Assembly (NCBI GenBank): GCA_016779985.1
Contig: JADHMP010000001.1
Coordinates: 62,001 to 126,000 of the forward strand
Length of the DNA: 64,000 nucleotides
Reading direction: 5' to 3'
Source of the DNA: JADHMP01 sp016779985
Lineage (GTDB): Bacteria > Bacteroidota > Bacteroidia > Flavobacteriales > Flavobacteriaceae
Part shown: positions 52,388 to 60,371 of the stretch, piece by piece
How positions within the stretch are numbered: position 1 is the stretch's first letter
How the letters are laid out: every line of letters starts with the position of its first letter
Made by a program: the position numbers and the translations under genes
Notes under the pieces: generated by a model
Databases searched by the model: none
What the model saw: only the letters and a program-made list of their open reading frames with translations
Told to the model about the DNA's origin: nothing

Positions 52388-53005
52388 TTATTTTTTTGGT
52401 CTTGCATATTCAAACCGTTCTAAAAGTTTTGGTAGTGCATACCCGTCTAATCCATTGATGGCTACAACATTTCCTTTTTCTAAGCTTATCTGTCCATCTA
52501 AACCAACAAGTTTATCTGTCACAAAAAGATGTTGAATAGAACCTACAATTAAAATAGTGTCGTTTTCTTTGATGTGATATTCATTTTCATATTGACACGC
52601 AATTTGTATGGGAGCTCCTTTCACAAAAGGAGCTTGAATATTCAGCTTAATTTCAGGCTCTAACTGGGTTTGATCAAATTCTGAAACATCATTTGGATAT
52701 TTGGCAGAAGTATGATGGGCTTCTGAAATTTCTGCACTTGTAATGGCATTTAGCGTGAACGTTTTATTGTTTTTAAGATTTTGATAGGTATGCCGCGGAA
52801 CTGTTGTGGGTCTCAAGATAAAGCCAATCAGTGGAGGATTGCTGCCTAAATGTATAACAGAACTAAAAATGGCAAGATTGTATTTACCAGTTTCTGATTT
52901 AGTTCCAATCAATTGAGCAGATTTATAGCCTGTAACACTATTGATTAAATTTAATCGATAAATCTTTTCCATAGCGCCGATAGCATTGGCATCAAAATGT
53001 AGCAT
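52388..53005 (-). CDS. Flavin reductase-like FMN-binding domain protein
   Basis: A 205-residue split-barrel flavoprotein. IGTKSETGKYNLAIFSSVIHLGSNPPLIGFILRP binds FMN, followed by TVPRHTYQNLKNNKTFTLNAI and the SEAHHTSAKYPNDVSEFD motif with a His in the NADH-like pocket. The start is the first ATG, as in flavobacterial relatives. It follows the O-methyltransferase on the same strand (12-base gap). Confidence 0.87.
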   Translation of the reverse strand: MLHFDANAIGAMEKIYRLNLINSVTGYKSAQLIGTKSETGKYNLAIFSSVIHLGSNPPLIGFILRPTTVPRHTYQNLKNNKTFTLNAITSAEISEAHHTSAKYPNDVSEFDQTQLEPEIKLNIQAPFVKGAPIQIACQYENEYHIKENDTILIVGSIQHLFVTDKLVGLDGQISLEKGNVVAINGLDGYALPKLLERFEYARPKK

Positions 53006-53041
53006 CTTTTTTGAGGTAAAGATAGGATAGTTTTTTTGGTT

Positions 53042-53248
53042 TTATTCAGAAGACTTTTTGTCAGAATAAAGCACAAATGCAATAAGCCCACTCACTCCAA
53101 GGAGAAGAAAAATTAAAAACAGATAGTGCTTTTCTGTCTTGGCTTGACTTAAAAAACCACTAATTAATTGTTTGTCAATAAAATAAATAAAGAATCCTAA
53201 GGGAACTAAAAAAAGAGCAACCCAAAAAAAATTTGTGATTCGCTTCAT
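53042..53248 (-). CDS. Small two-helix membrane protein
   Basis: A 68-residue protein with two hydrophobic segments (about 7-26 and 42-60) and a charged, Lys/Ser C-terminus. No family recognised. It sits directly upstream of the flavin reductase gene on the same strand (36 bases) and diverges from the DUF2147 gene. Confidence 0.65.
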   Translation of the reverse strand: MKRITNFFWVALFLVPLGFFIYFIDKQLISGFLSQAKTEKHYLFLIFLLLGVSGLIAFVLYSDKKSSE

Positions 53249-53262
53249 TGATTGAATCGTTG

Positions 53263-53270
53263 TATTTTTG
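53263..53270 (+). promoter_or_regulatory. Predicted -7 promoter box of the DUF2147 gene
   Basis: TATTTTTG matches TAnnTTTG, 25 bases before the ATG; no -33 element at the right distance. Confidence 0.38.
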
Positions 53271-53295
53271 ACTAAAATAATTAATTCTTAGTTAT

Positions 53296-53715
53296 ATGTT
53301 CAATATAATATTGCTTTTATATACATTAGGGTCGGTTTATCAAAATCCTTCCATTAAAGATACTTGGACTACCACAGATGACGAAACAGGACTCGAAAAA
53401 TCAGAGGTAGTTTTTTATAAAAAAGGGGATTTTCTCTATGGTAAAATTGAAAAGTTGCTGTTGCCAGAAGATCAAGGTAAACGCTGTGAGAAATGTGAGG
53501 GGTCTCAAAAAAATCAACCCATTGAAGGCTTAATTATTGTCAATGATCTCGTAAAAACTACGGATGGATGGGAAGAAGGTACTATTCTAGACCCCAAAAC
53601 GGGCAAAGTGTATGATTGCTATTTAGAATTTATTGATAATAATACATTGAAAGTTAGGGGCTTTATTGGGTTATCAATCTTAGGAAGAACACAAATTTGG
53701 AAACGAAAAAAGTAG
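53296..53715 (+). CDS. DUF2147 secreted protein
   Basis: A 139-residue protein. The weak N-terminal signal (MFNIILLLYTLGSVYQ) is followed by a beta-barrel-like DUF2147 domain: DTWTTTDDETGLEKSEVVFYKKGD, RCEKCEGSQKNQPIEGLIIV (Cys pair), GTILDPKTGKVYDC and LKVRGFIGLSILGRTQIWKR, the family ending. Function is unknown. Ends one base before the converging orphan lipoprotein gene. Confidence 0.88.
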   Translation: MFNIILLLYTLGSVYQNPSIKDTWTTTDDETGLEKSEVVFYKKGDFLYGKIEKLLLPEDQGKRCEKCEGSQKNQPIEGLIIVNDLVKTTDGWEEGTILDPKTGKVYDCYLEFIDNNTLKVRGFIGLSILGRTQIWKRKK

Positions 53716-53716
53716 T

Positions 53717-54061
53717 TTAATTACGAAATAATTTTTGTGAGGGGCGTTTTAAATTTTCTAATTGGAATGTAACCTCATTAGTATCAATAATCCTAAAAAT
53801 ATAAATTTCGCGTTCGTTGAACATTCTAATGCGTAAGGTTTTTTCTTTGCTGTTATAGCTTAATAACCTGAAAGGTAAAATACCAATATCTAGCCCATTG
53901 TGTTTTTCGATAATTAATTTGGGCTGGAAAAGATAGCATTTATTTATTTGTTGATCCAAACACCATTGGCCTTCATATAGAAAGGTCTTATAGTCTATAC
54001 TGATTTTTTGACCCTCCTGGCAAGTCATAAAAAGCAGCACTAAAACTATCCATTTTTTCAT
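53717..54061 (-). CDS. Small orphan lipoprotein
   Basis: A 114-residue predicted lipoprotein: MKKWIVLVLLFMTCQEG, lipid-site Cys near residue 14. The mature part is mixed beta with Cys pairs (about 34 and 42). No family recognised. Confidence 0.65.
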   Translation of the reverse strand: MKKWIVLVLLFMTCQEGQKISIDYKTFLYEGQWCLDQQINKCYLFQPKLIIEKHNGLDIGILPFRLLSYNSKEKTLRIRMFNEREIYIFRIIDTNEVTFQLENLKRPSQKLFRN

Positions 54062-54186
54062 TTTGAATTAGAGTTATCATAAATCAAAGATAGAGTTAAA
54101 AATTTAGCTGCCGTTTTGTATAAGGCTTTGCGGATTAAATAAATTTGTAATATTGTTTTAGGATTTAAAAGCAACTATTTTTATTT

Positions 54187-54720
54187 ATGAGAGGATTATT
54201 TTATGTAACACTTCTATTTATTGTTTTAGGATGTACAAAAGACTTGGAGGACAAGATCAATATCTTAGAGGCGTCAAATGAAGAATTAAAAGAACAGCTA
54301 AACTTATTAAATTTACAGATGACCGCCTACGAGGCACAGCTTCAAATATTAGAATATCAGGCAGACAATCCTGGAGTAAGTTTTGATAGTCCCTATGTGG
54401 GTTGTTGGACATCTACCAATTCGATTTATGATACTGAAATTCAGATTTTACCCAATGGTGTGGGTACTTTAGACTTTGGTACCGCAGTATATCAAGTTTT
54501 TAGTTGGGGGGTCTATGAAGGACAAACCATTCTTCATTTTGGAGGCATATCTTGGTGTTCTTGTTTTGGTGTTACAGATGGAGGCTTCCTTTTTGGAGAA
54601 ATGTTTGAAGAAGATCAACCACTAGCTATTGTTGAAGAGGATGTAATAGAAGCAGGAACATTCAGCTTAATTGATTTTGAGGACAGCACTATTCAATACA
54701 ATCGTTGTGAACTATATTAA
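54187..54720 (+). CDS. Coiled-coil lipoprotein of unknown function
   Basis: A 177-residue predicted lipoprotein: signal ending VLGC (C16), then a Leu/Glu coiled coil of about 40 residues (KDLEDKINILEASNEELKEQ, LNLLNLQMTAYEAQLQ), followed by a compact beta-like domain with Cys in VGCWTSTNS, WCSCFG and NRCELY. The coiled coil would hold the domain off the membrane or drive oligomerisation. No homolog family recognised. Confidence 0.7.
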   Translation: MRGLFYVTLLFIVLGCTKDLEDKINILEASNEELKEQLNLLNLQMTAYEAQLQILEYQADNPGVSFDSPYVGCWTSTNSIYDTEIQILPNGVGTLDFGTAVYQVFSWGVYEGQTILHFGGISWCSCFGVTDGGFLFGEMFEEDQPLAIVEEDVIEAGTFSLIDFEDSTIQYNRCELY

Positions 54721-54852
54721 TACACATAACTCAGAACAATATGCTGCTAGTAAACCAACTTTATAGTTTTTTTTTCAAAAAACAAATTACTTCTCTTTTT
54801 TTAAGCCAATCGATACTATATAGTATTTTACCAGTGTATAATATTGAAACCG

Positions 54853-55356
54853 ATGACTAAAAAGGGTATAACCTCACTTGTCTTTATTCTTCTTTTTTCT
54901 TTTTGCAGGCATTCTAATACACCACTAGAATCTCTGTATCCAAGACAAGACTTAATGCTAGAATACCAAGATGATTGGGGAAGAAATAATTATAAAAAAA
55001 TAATAAAAGAATTTAAAAAAAACCCTTTAGAATTTGATGATATTGTTTTTTTAGGCAACAGTATAACAGCTGAAGGAGAGGACTGGGGAAGGCGTTTTGG
55101 TTATTCAAAGATAAAAAACAGAGGTATTGGTGGTGATGTCACAGATAGCGTTTTGGCTCGATTAGACGAGATCATTTATTTTAAACCACGAGCTGTTTTT
55201 TTACTTATCGGAATTAACGATTTATGGAATAATACTCCAACTATACCTAAGCCAGCCTATATAGGAACCAATATAATTAAGATTGCTGACATCATCAAAC
55301 GCAGATCCTCAGACACCAAAGTGTATATACAAACCGTACTTCCAATTCACAAATAA
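54853..55356 (+). pseudogene. Truncated SGNH/GDSL-type hydrolase lipoprotein
   Basis: A 167-residue reading frame starting at the ATG at 54853 with a lipobox-like LLFSFC (C18). Block I VFLGNSITAEGEDW (nucleophile S70 in GNS), block II RGIGGD and block III GIND (N122) are present, but the frame stops at 55356, and block V (DxxH) with the catalytic Asp/His pair is missing. Complete members are about 210-240 residues. A frameshifted remnant may follow at 55379. Hydrolysis is unlikely as it stands. Confidence 0.7.
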
Positions 55357-55378
55357 ATCTATAGAGATATAATGGAAA

Positions 55379-55564
55379 ATGAAACTAACTGATTTAGTAA
55401 AATCGATAAACAGCAAGAAAGGAGATGTTCGCTGTATAGATGAAAATGGCATTGTTTATAATGAGCATACTGATGGTATATCTATTGACTTTGTAGATGC
55501 ACCAGTGTGCATTAAACAAGGCGAAATGGTTGCCCCCAAAACAGTTTACCGATTCAAATATTAA
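55379..55564 (+). CDS. Short ORF, possible frame-shifted tail of the hydrolase
   Basis: A 61-codon frame (MKLTDLVKSINSKKGDVR...), in another frame from the hydrolase and 22 bases after its stop. The CIDENGIVYNEHTDGI stretch vaguely resembles the DxxH end of GDSL enzymes (NEYTxDGxHL) but the His is not at the right place. It may equally be a small unrelated gene or noise. I am unsure it is real. Confidence 0.3.
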   Translation: MKLTDLVKSINSKKGDVRCIDENGIVYNEHTDGISIDFVDAPVCIKQGEMVAPKTVYRFKY

Positions 55565-55611
55565 AGTCCACTCCTAAATTAGCCATCGCGTTATTTCAAG
55601 CTGCTATTAAT

Positions 55612-56349
55612 TTATCTCTCCGAAGCAATTAAAGTCATTATGTTGGAATCTTTTAATTCTCTCAAATCATCATAACTTTTCCATACCTCCATTTGAGCTT
55701 TGCTAGATTTAATGGTATTATTTCTTGTAGACAAAATAGCATCCATTGATTCATAAAAATCATAAGTTATATAGTTTACTTCATGATCTGATCCAAAACG
55801 AGAAAGAATTTTTCCAAATCCCCATGCTGCTCTCCCATTTTGTGAATAATTAGATCCTGCTTTTAGTTCCATTTGCTCATATTCATATTGTTTGTAGATA
55901 TCAACTGCCATATAATTTGCAACCATGAATTTATAAGGCTTTTCTCCAGGATTTGTCCCGTAAGTCCCTTTTATGCTCATCATTAAGTTTCCTGTTTTAA
56001 CTATACGGCTTGCATAGGCTGCTTGATGTCCATCTAGTTCGTATTCTGTAAAAATTTTAGAGGGAGATTGTGAAATTGTTGACTCAGGCTGAATATGGAC
56101 ATACATAAAAGTAGTTGTTGGTTCTCCATAACCATTGTTTGATATTTGCCACATATCCCAACCTATTTTGTTGCCCATGTCAATTTGTTCTTTATGCATT
56201 TTTGAAAAAATATTTTTTTCGGCCTCTATATGTTTTTCAACATCTTTATTTAAGACAGTTACATAATCTAGGTACACAACCGGCATTTGTTGTGAAAAAG
56301 CAACTGTTAAGAAAAAGAATGATAAATAAGATAATAGTTTTGTTTTCAT
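55612..56349 (-). CDS. Secreted protein of unknown function
   Basis: A 245-residue protein starting at the ATG at 56349 (MKTKLLSYLSFFFLTVAFSQ), with signal peptide; the upstream frame is ignored. The mature part has ankyrin-free alpha/beta features, e.g. KIGWDMWQISNNGYGEPTTT, FGKILSRFGSDHEVNYITYD and MEVWKSYDDLRELK, in a pattern like paired ABM/dimeric alpha-beta barrel domains, but I cannot name the family. It stands alone, facing the truncated hydrolase. Confidence 0.75.
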   Translation of the reverse strand: MKTKLLSYLSFFFLTVAFSQQMPVVYLDYVTVLNKDVEKHIEAEKNIFSKMHKEQIDMGNKIGWDMWQISNNGYGEPTTTFMYVHIQPESTISQSPSKIFTEYELDGHQAAYASRIVKTGNLMMSIKGTYGTNPGEKPYKFMVANYMAVDIYKQYEYEQMELKAGSNYSQNGRAAWGFGKILSRFGSDHEVNYITYDFYESMDAILSTRNNTIKSSKAQMEVWKSYDDLRELKDSNIMTLIASER

Positions 56350-56547
56350 GTTTGATGATTTATGGTTAATATTCTGTAAATATAACAAAATATCCATCCC
56401 ACAATCAGACACCACCCACGTTTTTAAAACTGCAAAAAACGAATAATTACTCCTCAAAGTATTAATTCGAAATGTATATTTGCATTCAGTTTTTTTAGAG
56501 AGGCGACTTATCTGTTTAAATAGTTATCAACTGTTTTTTACCTTAAA

Positions 56548-56566
56548 AGGTTCACGATAGGTTCAC
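56548..56566. promoter_or_regulatory. Tandem 8-base direct repeat, 11-base period
   Basis: AGGTTCAC-gat-AGGTTCAC occupies the gap upstream of tRNA-Val. Direct repeats spaced by one helical turn are typical of response-regulator half-sites. Which gene it might control (tRNA, or the secreted protein gene 199 bases away) is unclear. Confidence 0.3.
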
Positions 56567-56608
56567 AAAAGTTAGTATTTATAATAACAATCCTCTTTAA
56601 AGCGCTAT

Positions 56609-56683
56609 GGGTGTTTAGCTCAGTTGGTTTAGAGCGCTACCTTGACAGGGTAGAGGTCACTGGTTCGAATCCAGTAACACCCA
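56609..56683 (+). tRNA. tRNA-Val (anticodon GAC)
   Basis: A complete 75-base cloverleaf: acceptor GGGTGTT pairing with AACACCC, D arm GCTC/GAGC, anticodon stem CTACC/GGTAG with loop TTGACAG, T arm ACTGG-TTCGAAT-CCAGT. Discriminator A; the terminal CCA is not encoded. GAC reads GUC and GUU. No other tRNA in the window. Confidence 0.97.
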
Positions 56684-56789
56684 CAAAACAAAATAAACTA
56701 ATTTTAATTATAATCAGTTCCCCATTAAACCTTTCTGTTACGCAAAGCGTCTAATTGACAATTGTCAAAATTTTTCAAATGAGCAGTTG

Positions 56790-58991
56790 ATGTCAAAAAA
56801 ACATATAATTTGTCTTTTAGTTTCAAGCATCATAGCTTGTTTAAATGCACAAGAGCCCCCTACGATTTATGCCAACTATATTGATACTCCCATTGTGCTA
56901 GATGGTAAAATGGACGAAGACGTTTGGACCAAAGCCAAAGAAAGTAATTCTTTTTGGCAATATTTTCCTACCGACTCGATTTTGGCAAAATATTCCACTT
57001 CCATAAAAATAGTCTATGATGACGATAACTTATATGTTGGAATGAAAGCAGAGGGTGTTGATTCGAATTTTGTTGTAAGCTCATTAAAACGAGATTTTTT
57101 TGGACCATCGACAGACAATGTTTCCGTTGTATTTGACACCTTTAAAGACCGAATCAATGCTTATACTTTTGGTGCAAGTCCCTATGGTGTTCAAAGAGAA
57201 GCACTTGTTTCAGAGGGGGGTAGTACCCGCAATTCTTTCAACCCAACTTGGGATGTAAAATGGTATGCAGAAAGTACTATAAATGACAACCATTATACAG
57301 TTGAAATGAGTATTCCTTTTTCATCTATAAAATTTCCTGAAGGAAGCAAATCATGGCGTTTTCAAGCCTATCGATTCAATTTACAAAGCAATGAATTGAG
57401 CACATGGGCAAGAGTAGACCAAAGTCAAATATTATTCAATTTGGGTTTTTTTGGCACACTTGAATTTGAAAAACCGTTGAAGAAAAGTAAAACTCCTTTG
57501 TATGTGATTCCCTACATAAACGGTCTAGCCTACAAAGACTTTGAATTGAATCAAAACAATAAAAGCTTTGCATATGGAGGAGATGCAAAAATTGCTATTG
57601 GCAACGGAATGAACCTTGATGTAACGGTAAACCCTGATTTTTCAAATGTTGAGGTTGATGATATTATCGCCAATTTGACACGATTTGAAATTTCTCTACC
57701 TGAGAAAAGACAATTTTTTATTGACAACAACGATTTATTTGGGGGTTATGGTAGTTTTAGAGATGCCATTCCTTTCTTTTCAAGACGAATCGGCATTGCA
57801 AAAGACAGCGCTGGAAATACAATACAGAATAAAATTATTGGTGGGGTTCGCCTCAGTGGAAAACTAGATCAAGATTGGAGATTGGGCTTTTTGAGTATTC
57901 AAAATCAAGAGGATTTACAGAATCAAATCGCTTCCAATAATAATACTATGCTTACTCTGCAACGCCGCATCTTTAGTCGTTCACAAATTGGAGTTTTTGC
58001 CATCAATCGACAAGCCTTTAAAGAATATGATTTTCTTAGTGAAGAAGATAAATTTAATACGGTTGTGGGGTTTGATAGTAACTTGGTATCACCAGACAAC
58101 ACTTGGTCATCCAATATTTATATGCACAAATCGTATCAGCCAGGAGACAACAAAGGCAACCTTTCTTCAAGAATTAGAGTTCAATACAATACTAGGGAAT
58201 GGCGTATATTTTCTGATGCGGTTTTTGTTGATAGAGATTTTAGATCCGATTTAGGTTTTATTCCTAGAAATGGTATCGTAAAACAAGGTAGCTCAGTGGG
58301 GAGAACCTATTATCCAAAAACTGGGAAAATTAACTCTCATAACCTAAGGGTATTTAACTTCATGTGGTTTTCTCAAGAATTGAACTACAAAAAAACAGAC
58401 CATAACATTTGGAGTTTTTATGAAATTGAATTTAAAAACCAATCTAAACTTGAGTTGCAATCTAGGAAACAATATGTCTTTTTAATAGATGCTTTTGACC
58501 CAACCAATAGCGAAGATGGAATTCCTATTCCAGGAGATAAAGGCTATAATTTTACAGAATGGGGTGTGAGCTATGAATCCAATGTTTCAAAACCTATAAG
58601 TATAATTAACGAATTCACCTACGGCTCTTTTTTTAATGGAAAACGATTGTCCTATAGTGGAACAGGATTGATGCGAATCCAACCTCGTTTTTTATTAACT
58701 CTTCAGTGGGATTTTAATCGCGTGGTTTTACCCAATCCTTACCCAACTGCTAATATCGTCTTAGTGAGCCCAAAAGTAGAATATACTTTTTCTAAAAAAC
58801 TTTTTTGGTCAACTCTCATTCAATTTAGCAACCAAATGGACAACCTCGGTATCAATTCTCGATTGCAATGGCGTTTTGCTCCATTATCAGATCTATTTTT
58901 AGTCTACAATGACAATTACTACACCCATGGTACAATACAACCCAACTTTAGATCGATCAATCTAAAGCTTACTTATTGGCTAAATCTTTAA
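56790..58991 (+). CDS. DUF5916 protein with N-terminal CBM9-like domain
   Basis: A 733-residue secreted protein starting at the ATG at 56790. Signal peptide about 1-20; then a CBM9-like beta sandwich (LDGKMDEDVWTKAKESNSFWQ, VVFDTFKDRINAYTFGASPYG, FSSIKFPEGSKSWRFQAYR), followed by the DUF5916 region of about 480 residues with alternating strands ending in an aromatic-tipped terminus (RSINLKLTYWLNL), as in outer-membrane beta-barrels. I recall it sometimes occurring near polysaccharide loci, but no such genes are nearby. Function unknown. Complete ORF. Confidence 0.87.
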   Translation: MSKKHIICLLVSSIIACLNAQEPPTIYANYIDTPIVLDGKMDEDVWTKAKESNSFWQYFPTDSILAKYSTSIKIVYDDDNLYVGMKAEGVDSNFVVSSLKRDFFGPSTDNVSVVFDTFKDRINAYTFGASPYGVQREALVSEGGSTRNSFNPTWDVKWYAESTINDNHYTVEMSIPFSSIKFPEGSKSWRFQAYRFNLQSNELSTWARVDQSQILFNLGFFGTLEFEKPLKKSKTPLYVIPYINGLAYKDFELNQNNKSFAYGGDAKIAIGNGMNLDVTVNPDFSNVEVDDIIANLTRFEISLPEKRQFFIDNNDLFGGYGSFRDAIPFFSRRIGIAKDSAGNTIQNKIIGGVRLSGKLDQDWRLGFLSIQNQEDLQNQIASNNNTMLTLQRRIFSRSQIGVFAINRQAFKEYDFLSEEDKFNTVVGFDSNLVSPDNTWSSNIYMHKSYQPGDNKGNLSSRIRVQYNTREWRIFSDAVFVDRDFRSDLGFIPRNGIVKQGSSVGRTYYPKTGKINSHNLRVFNFMWFSQELNYKKTDHNIWSFYEIEFKNQSKLELQSRKQYVFLIDAFDPTNSEDGIPIPGDKGYNFTEWGVSYESNVSKPISIINEFTYGSFFNGKRLSYSGTGLMRIQPRFLLTLQWDFNRVVLPNPYPTANIVLVSPKVEYTFSKKLFWSTLIQFSNQMDNLGINSRLQWRFAPLSDLFLVYNDNYYTHGTIQPNFRSINLKLTYWLNL

Positions 58992-59076
58992 TTACTTATT
59001 GTTTATCTTTAAATATGATTTTTTGTAGAAAAAAATAATCGTTAATTTTTCTATATTTAGCTAATAAAGCAAACCA

Positions 59077-60060
59077 ATGGATTTTCTTGAAGGATTATGG
59101 AGCGAAGTAGTAGGTTTTTTTGGAGTTAGTAGATTTTTTGAAATTTTATCTCAAGGTAATTACCACGAACTTTTAACCTATCAAGGGATAACTGCTTTGA
59201 TTGCACCTATTATCCCTCTACTAGTTGTCTTGGAATTAACATTAGGAAGAATTTATAAAAAGCCCCAAGCTAAAGTTTATAAAATCACTTTTTTTATATA
59301 CATAGCCAACCGAATCATTGGCCGTTTTATTGCTATTGGAATGGTAGCTTTATGTATTGGTTTTTTTAGTAAATACGCCCCTTGGAACATTCCAAATACA
59401 TGGTATGGTTTTTTAATGGCTTATATTATTTGGGAATTTGCACACTACATCTACCATTATTTAGGTCATAAAGTTCGTCTTTTTTGGTGTTTTCATGCTA
59501 CCCATCATACCCCAGAAGACATGAATCTGAGTGTCACCTATGCTCATTTTTTTCTAGAAGCACCCTATGCAGACACAATTAGAACTACAATTTGTATCCT
59601 TTTGGGAGTTGATCCAGCCACGCTGTTTGTCATTATGTTTGTGGATGGTACTTATGGAGCTTTTATTCATGTGGGTGAAAATTTAATTCGAGATGCCCGC
59701 TTTGGATTTTTTAATAAAATTATGCTAACCCCCTCACATCACAGAGTGCATCATGCTAGAAATCCCCTTTATATAGACACAAATTATTGCAACCTGCTCA
59801 ATATTTGGGACCGAGTGTTTGGAACGTATCAAGAAGAACAAACTGAAATTAAACCTGAATATGGAATAACGAGACCTTACAATTCAGGAAACTTTTGGGA
59901 CATTTATTTTGGTGAAATAATAACATTAGCAAAAGATGTTTTTGATGCACCAGGGCTTTACAATAAATTAAAATATGTAATTATGCCCCCCGGTTGGAGT
60001 CATTTGGGAGATCACAAAACTGCAACGGTAATAAAAAGACAAATCATTCAAAACAATTAA
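59077..60060 (+). CDS. Sterol desaturase / fatty acid hydroxylase family protein
   Basis: A 327-residue membrane di-iron enzyme. His clusters HYIYHYLGHK, FHATHHT and HHRVHH are spread as in FA_hydroxylase members; four or more hydrophobic segments (about 38-60, 72-100, 108-125, 165-190). Members put hydroxyl or double bonds into sterols, carotenoids or lipids; which one is not readable. It precedes the DUF4212/SSS/acs genes by 38 bases, so it may be cotranscribed. Confidence 0.87.
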   Translation: MDFLEGLWSEVVGFFGVSRFFEILSQGNYHELLTYQGITALIAPIIPLLVVLELTLGRIYKKPQAKVYKITFFIYIANRIIGRFIAIGMVALCIGFFSKYAPWNIPNTWYGFLMAYIIWEFAHYIYHYLGHKVRLFWCFHATHHTPEDMNLSVTYAHFFLEAPYADTIRTTICILLGVDPATLFVIMFVDGTYGAFIHVGENLIRDARFGFFNKIMLTPSHHRVHHARNPLYIDTNYCNLLNIWDRVFGTYQEEQTEIKPEYGITRPYNSGNFWDIYFGEIITLAKDVFDAPGLYNKLKYVIMPPGWSHLGDHKTATVIKRQIIQNN

Positions 60061-60098
60061 ACAAAAACAATAGACTAAATAATTACTATATTCATAAG

Positions 60099-60353
60099 AT
60101 GAACTCTGATAAGCGACAATACTGGAAAAGCAATCTAAAATACTTAGCCATACTATTAACCATTTGGTTCACAGTTTCCTTTTTATTTGCTATTGTTTTA
60201 GCTGATTATCTCAACCAGTTTTACCTTGGAGGGTTTCCCTTAGGATTTTGGTTTGCTCAACAAGGGTCTATTTATTGTTTTGTAATACTCATTTTTGTTT
60301 ATGTCTATCTAATGAACCGTTTAGACAAAAAACACAAAGTGGATGAAATTTAA
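60099..60353 (+). CDS. DUF4212 protein, small subunit of a solute:sodium symporter
   Basis: An 84-residue protein, start at the ATG at 60099 (MNSDKRQYWKSNLKYLAIL). Two membrane helices (about 15-38 and 50-70) with the short motif LGFWFAQQGSI and the MNRLDKKH end typical of DUF4212. Such subunits pair with the SSS transporter of the VC_2705 group, which follows 18 bases later. It probably assists assembly or stability. Confidence 0.88.
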   Translation: MNSDKRQYWKSNLKYLAILLTIWFTVSFLFAIVLADYLNQFYLGGFPLGFWFAQQGSIYCFVILIFVYVYLMNRLDKKHKVDEI

Positions 60354-60371
60354 ACAAATTAACTTTATTTA

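Noticed and set aside
55379..55564. Short frame as proven C-terminus of the SGNH hydrolase
   Set aside because: DxxH spacing does not fit, so it is listed at low confidence.
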